Shown in pieces: positions 52,932-61,465 of a DNA stretch of 64,000 nt. Source of the stretch: Pseudomonas sp. ISL-84. Lineage in GTDB: Bacteria > Bacillota > Bacilli > Bacillales > Cytobacillaceae. How positions within the stretch are numbered: the stretch's first letter is position 1; each line of letters starts with the position of its first letter. Position numbers and translations under genes: made by a program. The stretch covers positions 21,752-85,751 of the forward strand of contig JAGGRA010000050.1 in NCBI GenBank assembly GCA_018613035.1, read 5' to 3'. Under the pieces are notes generated by a model that had not been told where the DNA came from, ran no database searches, and worked only from the letters and a program-made list of their open reading frames with translations.

Positions 52932-53022
52932 TGCCCATCACACCTTGCTGCCCTTTTAGCAAACTATTTTTGCCAGTAGGCAAGGTGCATATGCATGTAA
53001 ACAAAAATTCATCAAAATAGGG

Positions 53023-53046
53023 AATCAATCAAACGTTTGATTGATT
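53023..53046. promoter_or_regulatory. Perfect palindrome, copy 2 (24 bp)
   Basis: Same core as 51778-51797 (TCAATCAAACGTTTGATTGA), extended by two bases on each side. Lies upstream of the VanZ gene, so the two copies bracket the block 51946-52931 and sit upstream of its two outermost starts. Confidence 0.65.
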
Positions 53047-53057
53047 TCAAATCCCAG

Positions 53058-53093
53058 CAAAAAAGCCTCCCTTCATCAGGAAGCTTTTTTGTT
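53058..53093. terminator. Terminator-like hairpin
   Basis: AAAAAAGC...GCTTTTTT stem with CTTCC/GGAAG-type inner pairs. May end the small membrane gene at 53292 or act both ways. Confidence 0.6.
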
Positions 53094-53097
53094 TTGG

Positions 53098-53270
53098 CTG
53101 TTTTCTAAAAGATTGTTGTTTTTGATTAGATTTGTGAATAAAACAATAAATAAGGTTGGTTGATTGGAGTGTAAGGTGCGAGACTCCTGGAGCGGAAGTC
53201 AACCTCTCTACAATACTTGTTTAAAATGCAACAAAGTTTGCGAAAACAGCCTTGTTTTACAAATATGTAT
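53098..53270. repeat. Dispersed repeat, partial copy
   Basis: Keeps TTGATTGGAGTGTAAGGTGC, GAGACTCCTG and the flanks CTGTTTTCTAAAAGATTGTTG and GAAAACAGCCTT; the GC-rich middle is lost. Confidence 0.65.
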
Positions 53271-53291
53271 TTGCCTTGGAAGATGGGATCA

Positions 53292-53426
53292 TTACTGACT
53301 TGCCAACACTGTTACTAATGCACTGATAGCACCTGTAAGGATGGGGAATGAAATATACATTGCTCTTTTCTTAAGCTTTTTCCTATGCGCAATCTCTTCT
53401 GGAGTGATCCAAGTACGGTTTGACAT
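53292..53426 (-). CDS. 44-residue membrane peptide under c-di-GMP riboswitch control
   Basis: MSNRTWITPEEIAHRKKLKK followed by a single hydrophobic helix (MYISFPILTGAISALVTVLA) and a short end SQ. AAGGAG lies 9 bases before ATG. A c-di-GMP-I aptamer lies directly upstream. The ATG is in the 3' arm of a hairpin (CATCAAA with TTTGATG) whose loop holds the ribosome binding site. Positive-inside topology suggests the N-terminus in the cytoplasm. No family recognised; effector or regulator of a surface process is inference. Confidence 0.75.
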   Translation of the reverse strand: MSNRTWITPEEIAHRKKLKKRAMYISFPILTGAISALVTVLASQ

Positions 53427-53451
53427 CAAATTTTCTCCTTTTCATTTTGAT

Positions 53452-53530
53452 GGCAGCTGGCTGGCTTTATCTTTTTGATAGAGGCCCCTCTAGCTTTGCG
53501 TCATTACTTTTCAGTAATTTTGCCCTTAGA
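53452..53530 (-). ncRNA. Cyclic-di-GMP-I (GEMM) riboswitch
   Basis: On the minus strand: AAGGGCAAA, a stem ATTACT/AGTAAT closed by a GAAA tetraloop, then GACGCAAAGC with the tetraloop-receptor side, a second stem ending TATC/GATA, and the closing AGCCAGCTGCC. These are the conserved blocks of GEMM-I in order and spacing. It precedes the gene for a 44-residue membrane peptide. The platform looks translational: CATCAAA can pair with TTTGATG around the ribosome binding site and start codon. On or off sense is not decidable by eye. Confidence 0.87.
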
Positions 53531-53775
53531 TTATTAATAGTTCTTCCAAAGAAAGTTTTGGAGGCTCTAAACTGAATAAAAATTCTCAAAAAAGTCAGCT
53601 CGTTTCAACTACAAAACTTTTTTACCCACGCAAAAAGAAAATAAACATCTAAAATAGAAAAAAGTTTAATAGACGAATAAAGTCACAGGTTGGTAGTACT
53701 ATTTACCTTTTTCCCATATAATTTAAATATTCAGTAATCAACGAACAATGAAATATACTAAAAGGAGCTGAAAGA

Positions 53776-55146
53776 ATGCATACAGCAAGCCAAAAGGTTG
53801 GATGGCTGGAAGGAATTATTGAAGCAGTCCATGATGGCATACTGGTGATTGACCGGGACGGAATTGTGCAGATGATTAACGAGGAATATACCAATATCAC
53901 CGGTGTAAGGAAAGAGCAGATTATCGGCCAACCCCTAATAGATGTTCGGCCAGGCGCGATGCTGCCAGCCGTTTTAAAAGACGGGAAGCCCCGTGCCGGG
54001 GTGTTCCGGAAGGAAAAATCGCTGGAGTATGTAGTCGATATGGCACCCGTTTATGAAAAAGAAGAAATAATTGGAGCTGTTTCGGTTTGCAAAAGTATTC
54101 CGGAGGTTTACCAGCTCACAAAGGAGCTGCAGAAGAGTAAAAAGCGGGTCAGCCAGCTTGAGAAAACGTTTGGAAGGATCCATCAGGCAAAGTATACCTT
54201 TTCAAATATTATCGGAAAGAATGAGCGTTTAAAAAAAATGATTTCGCAGGCCAAAAAGGCTGCTTCCTCTGATTTGAATATTCTTTTAACTGGAGAATCC
54301 GGTACTGGCAAGGAGCTTTTCGCACAAGCTATCCATAATGAGAGCACACGAAGCCCCTTTCCATTTGTGCCTGTTAACTGTGCAGCGATTCCAGACTCCC
54401 TGTTGGAAAGCGAATTATTTGGCTATGAGGAAGGCTCTTTTACAAATTCAAAGCGTGACGGTAAAGTCGGTTTGTTTGAATTGGCCAACCAGGGGACCCT
54501 TTTTCTGGATGAAATTGGGGACATGCCGCTAGACCTGCAGGCTAAGCTGCTGCGCGTCCTCCAGGAAGGCACATTCAGAAAAATTGGCGGTCTGGAGGAG
54601 CAAAAGGTAGATGTCAGGGTGATTGCTGCCACGAATAAGGATTTACTGAATATGGTTCAAAAGGAAAGGTTCCGGGAGGATCTCTATTACAGGATCAACA
54701 CTGTCCACCTCTCCATCCCCCCGCTTCGGGACCGAAAAGATGATATACCGGATATTATCGCCTTTCTTCTAGGGGAACAAAAAAGCAATCCTGGAGTCCG
54801 GACAGACAAGGAGGCAATGAACACCCTTCAGCAATATGACTGGCCCGGCAATATACGTGAATTAAAAAACGCCATTCATTACTCTATAAATATGTGTGAA
54901 AGTAATGAAGTGAAGTTTGAACATCTTCCGGAAACGATAAAAAAATTGTTCAGCTCAAGCAATAAGCAAATCAAACCTATTCAGCCTTTAGAAGAACTTA
55001 TAAGGGAAACGGAAAAGAAGGCTATTATGAACGTGTTAGAAAAAACAGGGACCAGTGTCAAAGGGAAAAAAGAAGCAGCTAAGCTTTTAGGCATTTCACT
55101 GGCGTCCTTATACAATAAATTAACAAAGCTGAACATCAAATTCTAA
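53776..55146 (+). CDS. Sigma-54-dependent PAS/AAA+ transcriptional activator
   Basis: 456 residues. PAS domain (about 10-110: IIEAVHDGILVIDRDGIVQM), coiled linker, AAA+ domain (about 145-385) with Walker A LLTGESGTGKELFAQAIHNE and Walker B GTLFLDEIGDM, and a Fis-type HTH (about 415-456: KGKKEAAKLLGISLASLYNK). The sigma-54 contact loop, usually GAFTGA, reads GSFTNS. It keeps the key Thr but departs elsewhere. A sigma-54 promoter and symmetrical upstream sites lie immediately downstream of it. It probably controls the CitMHS-AtuA operon in response to a ligand or redox cue sensed by the PAS domain. Confidence 0.93.
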   Translation: MHTASQKVGWLEGIIEAVHDGILVIDRDGIVQMINEEYTNITGVRKEQIIGQPLIDVRPGAMLPAVLKDGKPRAGVFRKEKSLEYVVDMAPVYEKEEIIGAVSVCKSIPEVYQLTKELQKSKKRVSQLEKTFGRIHQAKYTFSNIIGKNERLKKMISQAKKAASSDLNILLTGESGTGKELFAQAIHNESTRSPFPFVPVNCAAIPDSLLESELFGYEEGSFTNSKRDGKVGLFELANQGTLFLDEIGDMPLDLQAKLLRVLQEGTFRKIGGLEEQKVDVRVIAATNKDLLNMVQKERFREDLYYRINTVHLSIPPLRDRKDDIPDIIAFLLGEQKSNPGVRTDKEAMNTLQQYDWPGNIRELKNAIHYSINMCESNEVKFEHLPETIKKLFSSSNKQIKPIQPLEELIRETEKKAIMNVLEKTGTSVKGKKEAAKLLGISLASLYNKLTKLNIKF

Positions 55147-55147
55147 A

Positions 55148-55254
55148 TTTCTAAAAATTTAGAAAAATTAATTTGTATTCCAGCAATTTAGAAACCGCCG
55201 CAGTAGGCTGGTTTGACAGGTTATTTCCAAAAAATGTTTCTATTTTTCTAGAAA
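55148..55254 (+). promoter_or_regulatory. Candidate enhancer (UAS) sites for the sigma-54 activator
   Basis: An 18-bp palindrome TTTCTAAA-AA-TTTAGAAA (55148-55165), a half site TTTAGAAA (55187-55194), a half site TTTCTA (55237-55242) and a 10-bp palindrome TTTCTAGAAA (55245-55254), all with the same half-site, 53-160 bases upstream of the -24 element. Confidence 0.65.
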
Positions 55255-55306
55255 GACAATTGACTTCCTAACCCTCAGAGCCTTTATTTTAAAGGCTTTT
55301 TTATAA

Positions 55307-55322
55307 TGGCACAGTAATTGCA
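55307..55322 (+). promoter_or_regulatory. Sigma-54 (-24/-12) promoter of the CitMHS-AtuA operon
   Basis: TGGCAC-N5-TTGCA matches the sigma-54 consensus perfectly, 48 bases before the TTG start of the transporter gene. Confidence 0.9.
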
Positions 55323-55334
55323 TGGTTTTAAATG

Positions 55335-55348
55335 TGTAAGCGCTTTAA
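55335..55348 (+). promoter_or_regulatory. cre (CcpA) site at the transcription start
   Basis: TGTAAGCGCTTTAA, close to the TGWAANCGNTNWCA consensus, just downstream of the -12 element. CcpA bound here would block sigma-54 open complex formation, giving glucose repression. Confidence 0.75.
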
Positions 55349-55369
55349 ATATAAAAAGGGGGTTTTGCT

Positions 55370-56662
55370 TTGTTAGCATTAATGGGTTTTTTAACGATTG
55401 CAATCTTTTTGTATCTTATCCTATCTAAAAGAGTATCCGTTATCGTTGCCCTAATTTTAGTACCGATTATTTTTGGCCTTTTTACAACTGATATTAAAAG
55501 TCTTGGGACAATGATTTTAGAAGGAGTTTCAGGGGTAGCTCCTACTGGAATCATGCTTGCTTTTGCCATTCTATTCTTTGGACTTATGAGTAAAGCCGGC
55601 CTTTTTGATCCTGTTATCTCCAGGATTTTGAAGCTTGTTAAAGGAGACCCCTTAAAAATTGTCATCGGAACAGCGGTTATTGGCATGGTTACCCATCTGG
55701 ACGGGTCAGGGGCTTCTACATTCCTCATTACCATCCCGGCTTTGCTGCCGCTTTATGAAAGACTGGGAATGAGCCGCCTTGTTTTAGCTGGGGTCGTGGC
55801 ACTTAGTGCGGGAGTTATGAACATTGTTCCCTGGGGGGGACCGACTGCCCGGGCATCCAGCGCACTGGGAATTGATGCTGCGGAGCTGTTCAACCCTTTA
55901 ATTCCTGCCATGCTTGCCGGAATTGCTTGGGTTCTTTTCGTCAGCTATATTCTTGGAAAAAGAGAACGCAAACGTTTAGGCATTCAGGATTTCCAATACA
56001 ATTTTAATCAGGAATTAAGTGAAGAGGAACTAAAAGCAAGAAGACCAAAACTGCTCTGGCTTAACCTGCTTCTGACTGTTGTAACCATTATCGCTCTTAT
56101 AAAAGTGTGGCTACCGCTTCCAATCATTTTTATGGTCGCTTTTGCCGTCGCATTGGTGATTAATTATCCAAATCCGAAAGAGCAGCAGGAACGGATTACA
56201 GAGCAGGCAACTGGGATGGTAACCGTTGTTTCCATCATTTTTGCAGCCGGAATTTTCACCGGTGTCCTATCCGGTACCGGAATGATTGAAGCGATGGCTA
56301 AAACACTGGTTGATTTCATTCCGGAAAGTACGGGTTCCTTTATGGCATTAATAGTAGCCATAACAAGTATGCCGCTCAGCCTGGTCTTTACTCCTGATGC
56401 TTATTATTTCGGCGTTCTCCCAGTACTCAGCGAAACAGCCAGCGCTTATGGAATCGACCCGGTCAACATTGGGCGGGCAGCTGTTTTGGGACAAATGACA
56501 ACCGGATTTCCTTTGAGCCCGCTCACCGCTTCCACTTTCCTTTTGATCGGGCTTGCGAGAGTTGAACTTGGGGACCACCAGCGCTTTATCTTTATATGGG
56601 CGTTTGGAACAACGATTGTCATGTCGATTATTGCTTTTATAACAGGAGCTATCGCAATATAA
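55370..56662 (+). CDS. CitMHS family carboxylate transporter
   Basis: 430 residues, about 11 membrane spans. The pair of conserved regions THLDGSGASTFLITIPALLP and NIVPWGGPTARASSALGID is that of the CitMHS (Mg/Ca-citrate:H+) family, and TPDAYYFGVLPVLSETAS is its second-half counterpart. Start TTG 55370 with AAAAGGGGG ahead. Linked to AtuA, it probably imports a branched or terpene-derived carboxylate or citrate analogue; substrate uncertain. Confidence 0.9.
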   Translation: MLALMGFLTIAIFLYLILSKRVSVIVALILVPIIFGLFTTDIKSLGTMILEGVSGVAPTGIMLAFAILFFGLMSKAGLFDPVISRILKLVKGDPLKIVIGTAVIGMVTHLDGSGASTFLITIPALLPLYERLGMSRLVLAGVVALSAGVMNIVPWGGPTARASSALGIDAAELFNPLIPAMLAGIAWVLFVSYILGKRERKRLGIQDFQYNFNQELSEEELKARRPKLLWLNLLLTVVTIIALIKVWLPLPIIFMVAFAVALVINYPNPKEQQERITEQATGMVTVVSIIFAAGIFTGVLSGTGMIEAMAKTLVDFIPESTGSFMALIVAITSMPLSLVFTPDAYYFGVLPVLSETASAYGIDPVNIGRAAVLGQMTTGFPLSPLTASTFLLIGLARVELGDHQRFIFIWAFGTTIVMSIIAFITGAIAI

Positions 56663-56686
56663 CCAGCTTAAAAAGGAGTGTTCAGC

Positions 56687-57994
56687 TTGCTGCGTATCGG
56701 ATCTGGCGCAGGTTTTGCGGGTGACCGCATTGAACCTGCCAAAGCTTTAGTGGAAAAAGCAAATTTGGATTATCTTATTTTAGAAGGACTGGCGGAGCGT
56801 ACAATTGCCCTCGCCCAAAGGCAAAAAAGGAATAACCCAAAGCTCGGCTACAATGAATATCTGGAAGAACGCATAAGAGCGCTCCTTCCCTCTCTACTAA
56901 AAAATAATGTCCGCCTCATTACAAATATGGGAGCCGCTAACCCCATCTCTGCTGCTGAAAAAATAAATGAAATTTCACAAGAAATGGGTCTGGAATGCAA
57001 GGTAGCGGCAGTAACAGGCGATGATGCAGCGAAAAAAATCAGCTTAGCCAGCAAGGTGCTTGAGAGCGGCAAAGACCTTCAACATTATGAACCGATTATT
57101 TCTGCAAATGCCTATCTTGGTGTGGAAGCGATCCTTCCGGCACTAGCTGCAGGCGCGGATATCATTGTAACCGGAAGGGTAGCTGACCCTTCCCTTTTCC
57201 TGGCTCCTATCATTCATCATTATAAATGGGATCTTGAAAACTATGAATTAATCGGCCAGGGCACCATGATCGGCCATCTATTGGAATGTGCCGGGCAAAT
57301 TACCGGGGGCTATTTTGCAGATCCAGGATTAAAGGATGTCGAGGGACTCGCAAACCTTGGCTTTCCTTTTGCCATAGTAGAAGAGGATGGAACTGCCATT
57401 ATTACAAAGATTTCCGGTACAGGGGGTACAGTCAATCTGCAGACGGTCAAGGAGCAGATGCTGTATGAAGTTCATGATCCAGCAAACTATATTACGCCGG
57501 ACTGCGTTGCAGATTTTACGGGAGTAGAGTTAAAAGAATTAACTAGAGATCAAGTTCTCGTTCAAGGAGCCACCGGGAAAAGAAGACCCGATACCCTAAA
57601 GGTCTCCATTGGCTATTTTGCAGGCTACCTGGGAGAAGGTGAAATCTCCTATGCGGGTTCCACTGCACTGCAGCGGGCTCGGTTAGCTGAAAGTATTTTA
57701 AAAGAGAGATTATCAAAAAGCTTTTCTAATCTTAAAACAGATTTAATCGGAGTCTCTTCCCTCCACCATGGCCAGTACGGGGAAAACAAACCTTACGAAG
57801 TCCGGGTACGATCGGCTGCGTTGTGCAGAAATAAAGCAGAAGCCAAGCAAATCGGCCATGAGGTAGAAGCTTTATATACAAACGGGCCAGCAGGCGGAGG
57901 CGGTGCAAGAAAACGAGTCGAAGAAGTCATTGGAATTGTATCCACCTTAATCAACCGATCAGCCATTACCATAAAGACAGATATCCTGGAGTGA
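56687..57994 (+). CDS. AtuA family (DUF1446) protein
   Basis: 435 residues. Recognised by LRIGSGAGFAGDRIEPAKAL, ADIIVTGRVADPSLFLAPII, GTGGTVNLQTVKEQMLYEV, NYITPDCVADF and FAGYLGEGEISYAGSTALQR. AtuA-type proteins are needed for acyclic terpene use in Pseudomonas, but the reaction is not established. TTG 56687 is taken because AAAAGGAG lies eight bases ahead; the GTG at 56678 sits in that site. Its partner domain is a separate gene next door. Confidence 0.9.
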   Translation: MLRIGSGAGFAGDRIEPAKALVEKANLDYLILEGLAERTIALAQRQKRNNPKLGYNEYLEERIRALLPSLLKNNVRLITNMGAANPISAAEKINEISQEMGLECKVAAVTGDDAAKKISLASKVLESGKDLQHYEPIISANAYLGVEAILPALAAGADIIVTGRVADPSLFLAPIIHHYKWDLENYELIGQGTMIGHLLECAGQITGGYFADPGLKDVEGLANLGFPFAIVEEDGTAIITKISGTGGTVNLQTVKEQMLYEVHDPANYITPDCVADFTGVELKELTRDQVLVQGATGKRRPDTLKVSIGYFAGYLGEGEISYAGSTALQRARLAESILKERLSKSFSNLKTDLIGVSSLHHGQYGENKPYEVRVRSAALCRNKAEAKQIGHEVEALYTNGPAGGGGARKRVEEVIGIVSTLINRSAITIKTDILE

Positions 57995-57998
57995 GATC

Positions 57999-58319
57999 AT
58001 GAAAAAAGTAAAGTTAATCGAACTTGCCCATAGCCGGACAGGAGATAAAGGAAACACCCTTAACTTCTCATTGATTCCCTATAACGAGTATCACTATCAG
58101 CTGCTGGAAGAACAAGTAACGGCAGAAAAAGTTAAGAACCATTTAAATCAAATTATAAAAGGAAAGGTCACCAGATATGACCTGCCAAATATCAAAGCTT
58201 TTAATTTTGTATGTGAACAATCACTTCTGGGCGGAGTCACCACCTCCCTTGCAATAGATACTCACGGAAAAAGCATAAGCAGTGCAGTGCTCGAAATGGA
58301 AATCGAATTCACAAACTAA
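57999..58319 (+). CDS. AtuA-like ferredoxin-fold domain protein
   Basis: 106 residues. KLIELAHSRTGDKGNTLNFS is the hallmark of the small domain that in other bacteria forms the C-terminus of AtuA. Here it is a separate gene four bases after atuA, with GGAGTGAG overlapping the atuA stop. The two products probably act as one complex. Confidence 0.88.
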   Translation: MKKVKLIELAHSRTGDKGNTLNFSLIPYNEYHYQLLEEQVTAEKVKNHLNQIIKGKVTRYDLPNIKAFNFVCEQSLLGGVTTSLAIDTHGKSISSAVLEMEIEFTN

Positions 58320-58328
58320 CAATAAAGA

Positions 58329-58362
58329 AACGGCAGAGAACCTGGGTTCTCTGCCGTTTTTT
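58329..58362 (+). terminator. Terminator after the AtuA operon
   Basis: ACGGCAGAGAACC pairs with GGTTCTCTGCCGT-type arm, followed by six T. Confidence 0.9.
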
Positions 58363-58370
58363 ATTGGTAT

Positions 58371-58400
58371 AGTACCAGGTACCACCCGAATTTTGTCGAA
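58371..58400 (-). repeat. 30-bp GGTACC box, copy 5
   Basis: Reverse orientation; begins AGTACC like copy 4. Just after the AtuA operon terminator; no partner copy is seen in the window. Confidence 0.85.
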
Positions 58401-58547
58401 TAATCATTATTAACATTTAACTCCAGTTATGGAATCTATTAAACTTGTTAATTTTTGTGTATTTTTTGAAAAATATGTTCTTTTTTGTTGTTTATTTAGG
58501 TAAAATTACTCTGTAATCGATTTCATAATTTATAGGGGGAAACCACT

Positions 58548-61067
58548 TTGAATTCAAAGAAAAAATTCGCCGCTGCGGCTCTTGCTTTAGGGCTTGTCAT
58601 TCCGCAGGTTGCACCTTCCATTTCATATGCAGAAGTGATGGATAAAGATGTTGTAAAACTTCGAATCATGGAAACGACTGACCTACATAGCCATGTTACA
58701 AACTATGATTATTTTTCCGGCAAAAATGATGATACTTTTGGACTAGCCAAAACAGCTACCCTTATCAAAAAAGCAAAAGGTGAGTCAAAGAATAATCTGC
58801 TATTTGATAATGGCGACTTAATCCAAGGAAATCCAATGGCCGATTATATCTTTAACGAAGACGCCCTGGACAAAGAAGGAAGCAAGCATCCTGTTTATAA
58901 AGCTATGAACCTTCTTGGCTATGATGCAGGTAATCTTGGAAACCATGAGTTCAACTATGGTCTTGACTTCCTAAAAAAAGCGACAGACGGTGCAAACTTC
59001 CCGTATGTAAACGCTAATGCTTACAAATACGATGGTGATAATGACCCTGCTAATGATGAAAACTATTTCACTCCATACGTCATTTTAGATAAAGAAGTAA
59101 CGGACGAAGATGGCGAAAAGCACACTGTTAAAGTTGGGGTTATTGGTTTTGTACCGCCTCAAATTACTCAATGGGATAAAAATAACCTTGAAAATAAAGT
59201 AGTGACTCAAGATATCAAAGAAACAGCTAAAAAGTTCGTTCCTAAAATGAAGTCAGAAGGGGCAGATGTAGTCGTGGCGATTGCCCACTCCGGCATCGGC
59301 CTTCCAGAGTATCAAAATTTCGCAGAAAACCAAACATACCAGTTATCCACTGTCGAAGGAATTGATGCGATCCTATTCGGACACACTCATACAACTTTCC
59401 CTGGCAAAGACTATGCCGGAATCGACAAGGTTGATAATGAAAAAGGAACAATTAACGGAGTAGCTGCCGTTCAGCCTGGTTTCTGGGGCAGCCACTTAGG
59501 TTTAATTGATATGCAGCTTGAAAAAACAGGAGATAAATGGGAAGTTGTTGATTCTCAATCATCGGTAAGAGCCATTTACGACAGTGCCAATAAAAAACCA
59601 TTAGTAGATGCAGACAAGGAAATTTTGGATGCAGTTCATGATGACCATGAAGGCACGATTGACTATGTAAACGCACCAGTTGGAAAAACAGAGGCTGACC
59701 TATATAGCTTCTACTCTCAAGTACAAGATGATCCAACCATTCAAATAGTAACCGATGCTCAAAAACAGTATGTTGAGAGATATATTGAAGGTACTGAGTA
59801 CGAAGGCCTTCCTGTCCTTTCTGCGGGTGCCCCATTCAAAGCAGGACGCGACGGAGCTTCCGACTTTACAAATATTCCAGAAGGAACACTGGCTATTAAA
59901 GATACGACTTCACTATATAAGTATTCAAATACGGTCATGGCTCTAAAATTAACTGGAGCTGAAGTGATTGAATGGCTCGAATGGAGTGCCGGCCAATTCA
60001 ATCAAATTAATCCAAACAGCAAAGAAGAGCAAATGCTTGTAAAAGAAAATAAAAGTGCTGCGCCAGGATTCCCAAGCTATAACTTTGATGTAATTGATGG
60101 AATTTCTTATCAAATTGATGTGACAAAGCCTGCCCGTTATGATAACGACGGCAAGAAAATCTCTGATTCTAGCAGAATTACAAATGTTCAGTTTGAAGGA
60201 AAAGCCATTGACCTTAAGCAAGAGTTTATCGTAGCGACAAATAACTACCGTGCCACTTTCTCACCTGTTGCAAACCCGGGCGGCGATAAAATCATTATTG
60301 AATCTCCGGATGAAAATCGCCAAATACTGGTAAACTACATTCGCGATAATGGCACGGTTAACCCTAAAGCAGATAATAACTGGTCATTTGCACCAATCAA
60401 GGGAGATGTGAATCTAGTATTCAAATCTTCTCCTGAAGCGAAAGAATTTGCCAGCGACAACATTACTTACCTTGAAACACTGGCTGATGGCTTCGCAAAA
60501 TACCAAATTGATTTAAGTAAGGGACAAGCTGCTGCACCTGATTTCAAGGATGTTCCTAATGACCATTGGGCATTTGACTTCATCGCAGAACTGAAGGAAA
60601 TGGGTATTATTAAAGGAAAATCTGCAGATATTTTTGATCCAAATGGCGAGCTTACTAGAGGACACTTTGTATCTATGCTAGTTAGATCTTTAAAGCTGGA
60701 AGCTTCAAAAGATCATCCATTTAAAGATGTTCCAGCCTACCTGGCTGATGATGTAGCTGCCGCCTATGAAGCAGGTATCACTACTGGCCGTTCATCTGGA
60801 AAATTTGACCCTAACACTTCTATTACACGTGAACAAATGGCTGCCATGCTAATCCGTGCATACGAAGTAAAATCAGGCAAAGAGTTTACTGCATCTAAAG
60901 AATCAAACTATGCAGATGCCAAATCTATCTCTCCTTTCGCAAAGGAATATGTAGATGGAGCATTCGAGCTTGAATTAATGACAGGTGCATATGGCAAATT
61001 CAATCCAAAAAATGACGCTACAAGAGCTGAAGCTGCAAAAGTAGTATCTGTATTATTAAAAAAATAA
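58548..61067 (+). CDS. SLH-anchored 2',3'-cyclic-nucleotide phosphodiesterase/5'-nucleotidase (CpdB/YfkN-like)
   Basis: 839 residues. Signal peptide (cut near ISYA-EV). Metallophosphatase domain: METTDLHSHVTNYDYFSGKN, LLFDNGDLIQGNPMADYIF, AGNLGNHEFNYGLD, IAHSGIG and FGHTHTTFPG. The TTDLHSH form is typical of the CpdB branch, unlike the NDSH form at 33861. A 5'-nucleotidase C domain (about 385-630) follows, then three SLH repeats (about 665-839: FKDVPNDHWAFDFIAELKEM and two more). TTG start with AGGGGG upstream. It would degrade extracellular cyclic nucleotides and nucleotides. Confidence 0.93.
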   Translation: MNSKKKFAAAALALGLVIPQVAPSISYAEVMDKDVVKLRIMETTDLHSHVTNYDYFSGKNDDTFGLAKTATLIKKAKGESKNNLLFDNGDLIQGNPMADYIFNEDALDKEGSKHPVYKAMNLLGYDAGNLGNHEFNYGLDFLKKATDGANFPYVNANAYKYDGDNDPANDENYFTPYVILDKEVTDEDGEKHTVKVGVIGFVPPQITQWDKNNLENKVVTQDIKETAKKFVPKMKSEGADVVVAIAHSGIGLPEYQNFAENQTYQLSTVEGIDAILFGHTHTTFPGKDYAGIDKVDNEKGTINGVAAVQPGFWGSHLGLIDMQLEKTGDKWEVVDSQSSVRAIYDSANKKPLVDADKEILDAVHDDHEGTIDYVNAPVGKTEADLYSFYSQVQDDPTIQIVTDAQKQYVERYIEGTEYEGLPVLSAGAPFKAGRDGASDFTNIPEGTLAIKDTTSLYKYSNTVMALKLTGAEVIEWLEWSAGQFNQINPNSKEEQMLVKENKSAAPGFPSYNFDVIDGISYQIDVTKPARYDNDGKKISDSSRITNVQFEGKAIDLKQEFIVATNNYRATFSPVANPGGDKIIIESPDENRQILVNYIRDNGTVNPKADNNWSFAPIKGDVNLVFKSSPEAKEFASDNITYLETLADGFAKYQIDLSKGQAAAPDFKDVPNDHWAFDFIAELKEMGIIKGKSADIFDPNGELTRGHFVSMLVRSLKLEASKDHPFKDVPAYLADDVAAAYEAGITTGRSSGKFDPNTSITREQMAAMLIRAYEVKSGKEFTASKESNYADAKSISPFAKEYVDGAFELELMTGAYGKFNPKNDATRAEAAKVVSVLLKK

Positions 61068-61074
61068 TTTAGCA

Positions 61075-61107
61075 GAGATGCCCCGACTAATTGGGGCATC
61101 TTTTATT
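61075..61107 (+). terminator. Terminator after the CpdB-like gene
   Basis: GATGCCCC/GGGGCATC, eight-base loop, TTTTATT. Confidence 0.9.
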
Positions 61108-61138
61108 ATGATAAAACGTTCTGGTATAATCTATTGAC

Positions 61139-61304
61139 CAATGTGGCTATGTACCTTAGGGTCTTGAAAATAAAATACTAGCAACCCCTCCATTCACTAT
61201 GGTTGCGCAGGGAATTACCATCTCACTCAGAATCAGGGCCATAATTCTTTTTCTTCCTTTTCATTAAGTTCACTAAGCCCCTCTTGAATTCTCATTCTAT
61301 CCCC
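61139..61304 (-). pseudogene. Possible remnant of a small gene
   Basis: In the 400-base gap before the carboxypeptidase, the minus strand has AAGGGGTGAGGGGG then ATG encoding MRIQEGLSELNEKEEKELWP and a stop. An overlapping frame continues MALILSEMVIPCATIVNGGV and eight further residues to a stop. Two short, coupled or frameshifted frames; no family recognised. Weakly supported. Confidence 0.25.
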
Positions 61305-61465
61305 CTCACCCCTTGCCAATTTTACCCACCTGCATTAACAAAACCCTGGAGCCATCCCTTTCTATCCCTCCTTCCATTAAGACACCCTTTTTCTAGTACC
61401 AATTCATTATTCATCCATTCCAAGTTTACAAGTATAATAGACTAGTGAATTTAAGGAGGGATTAT

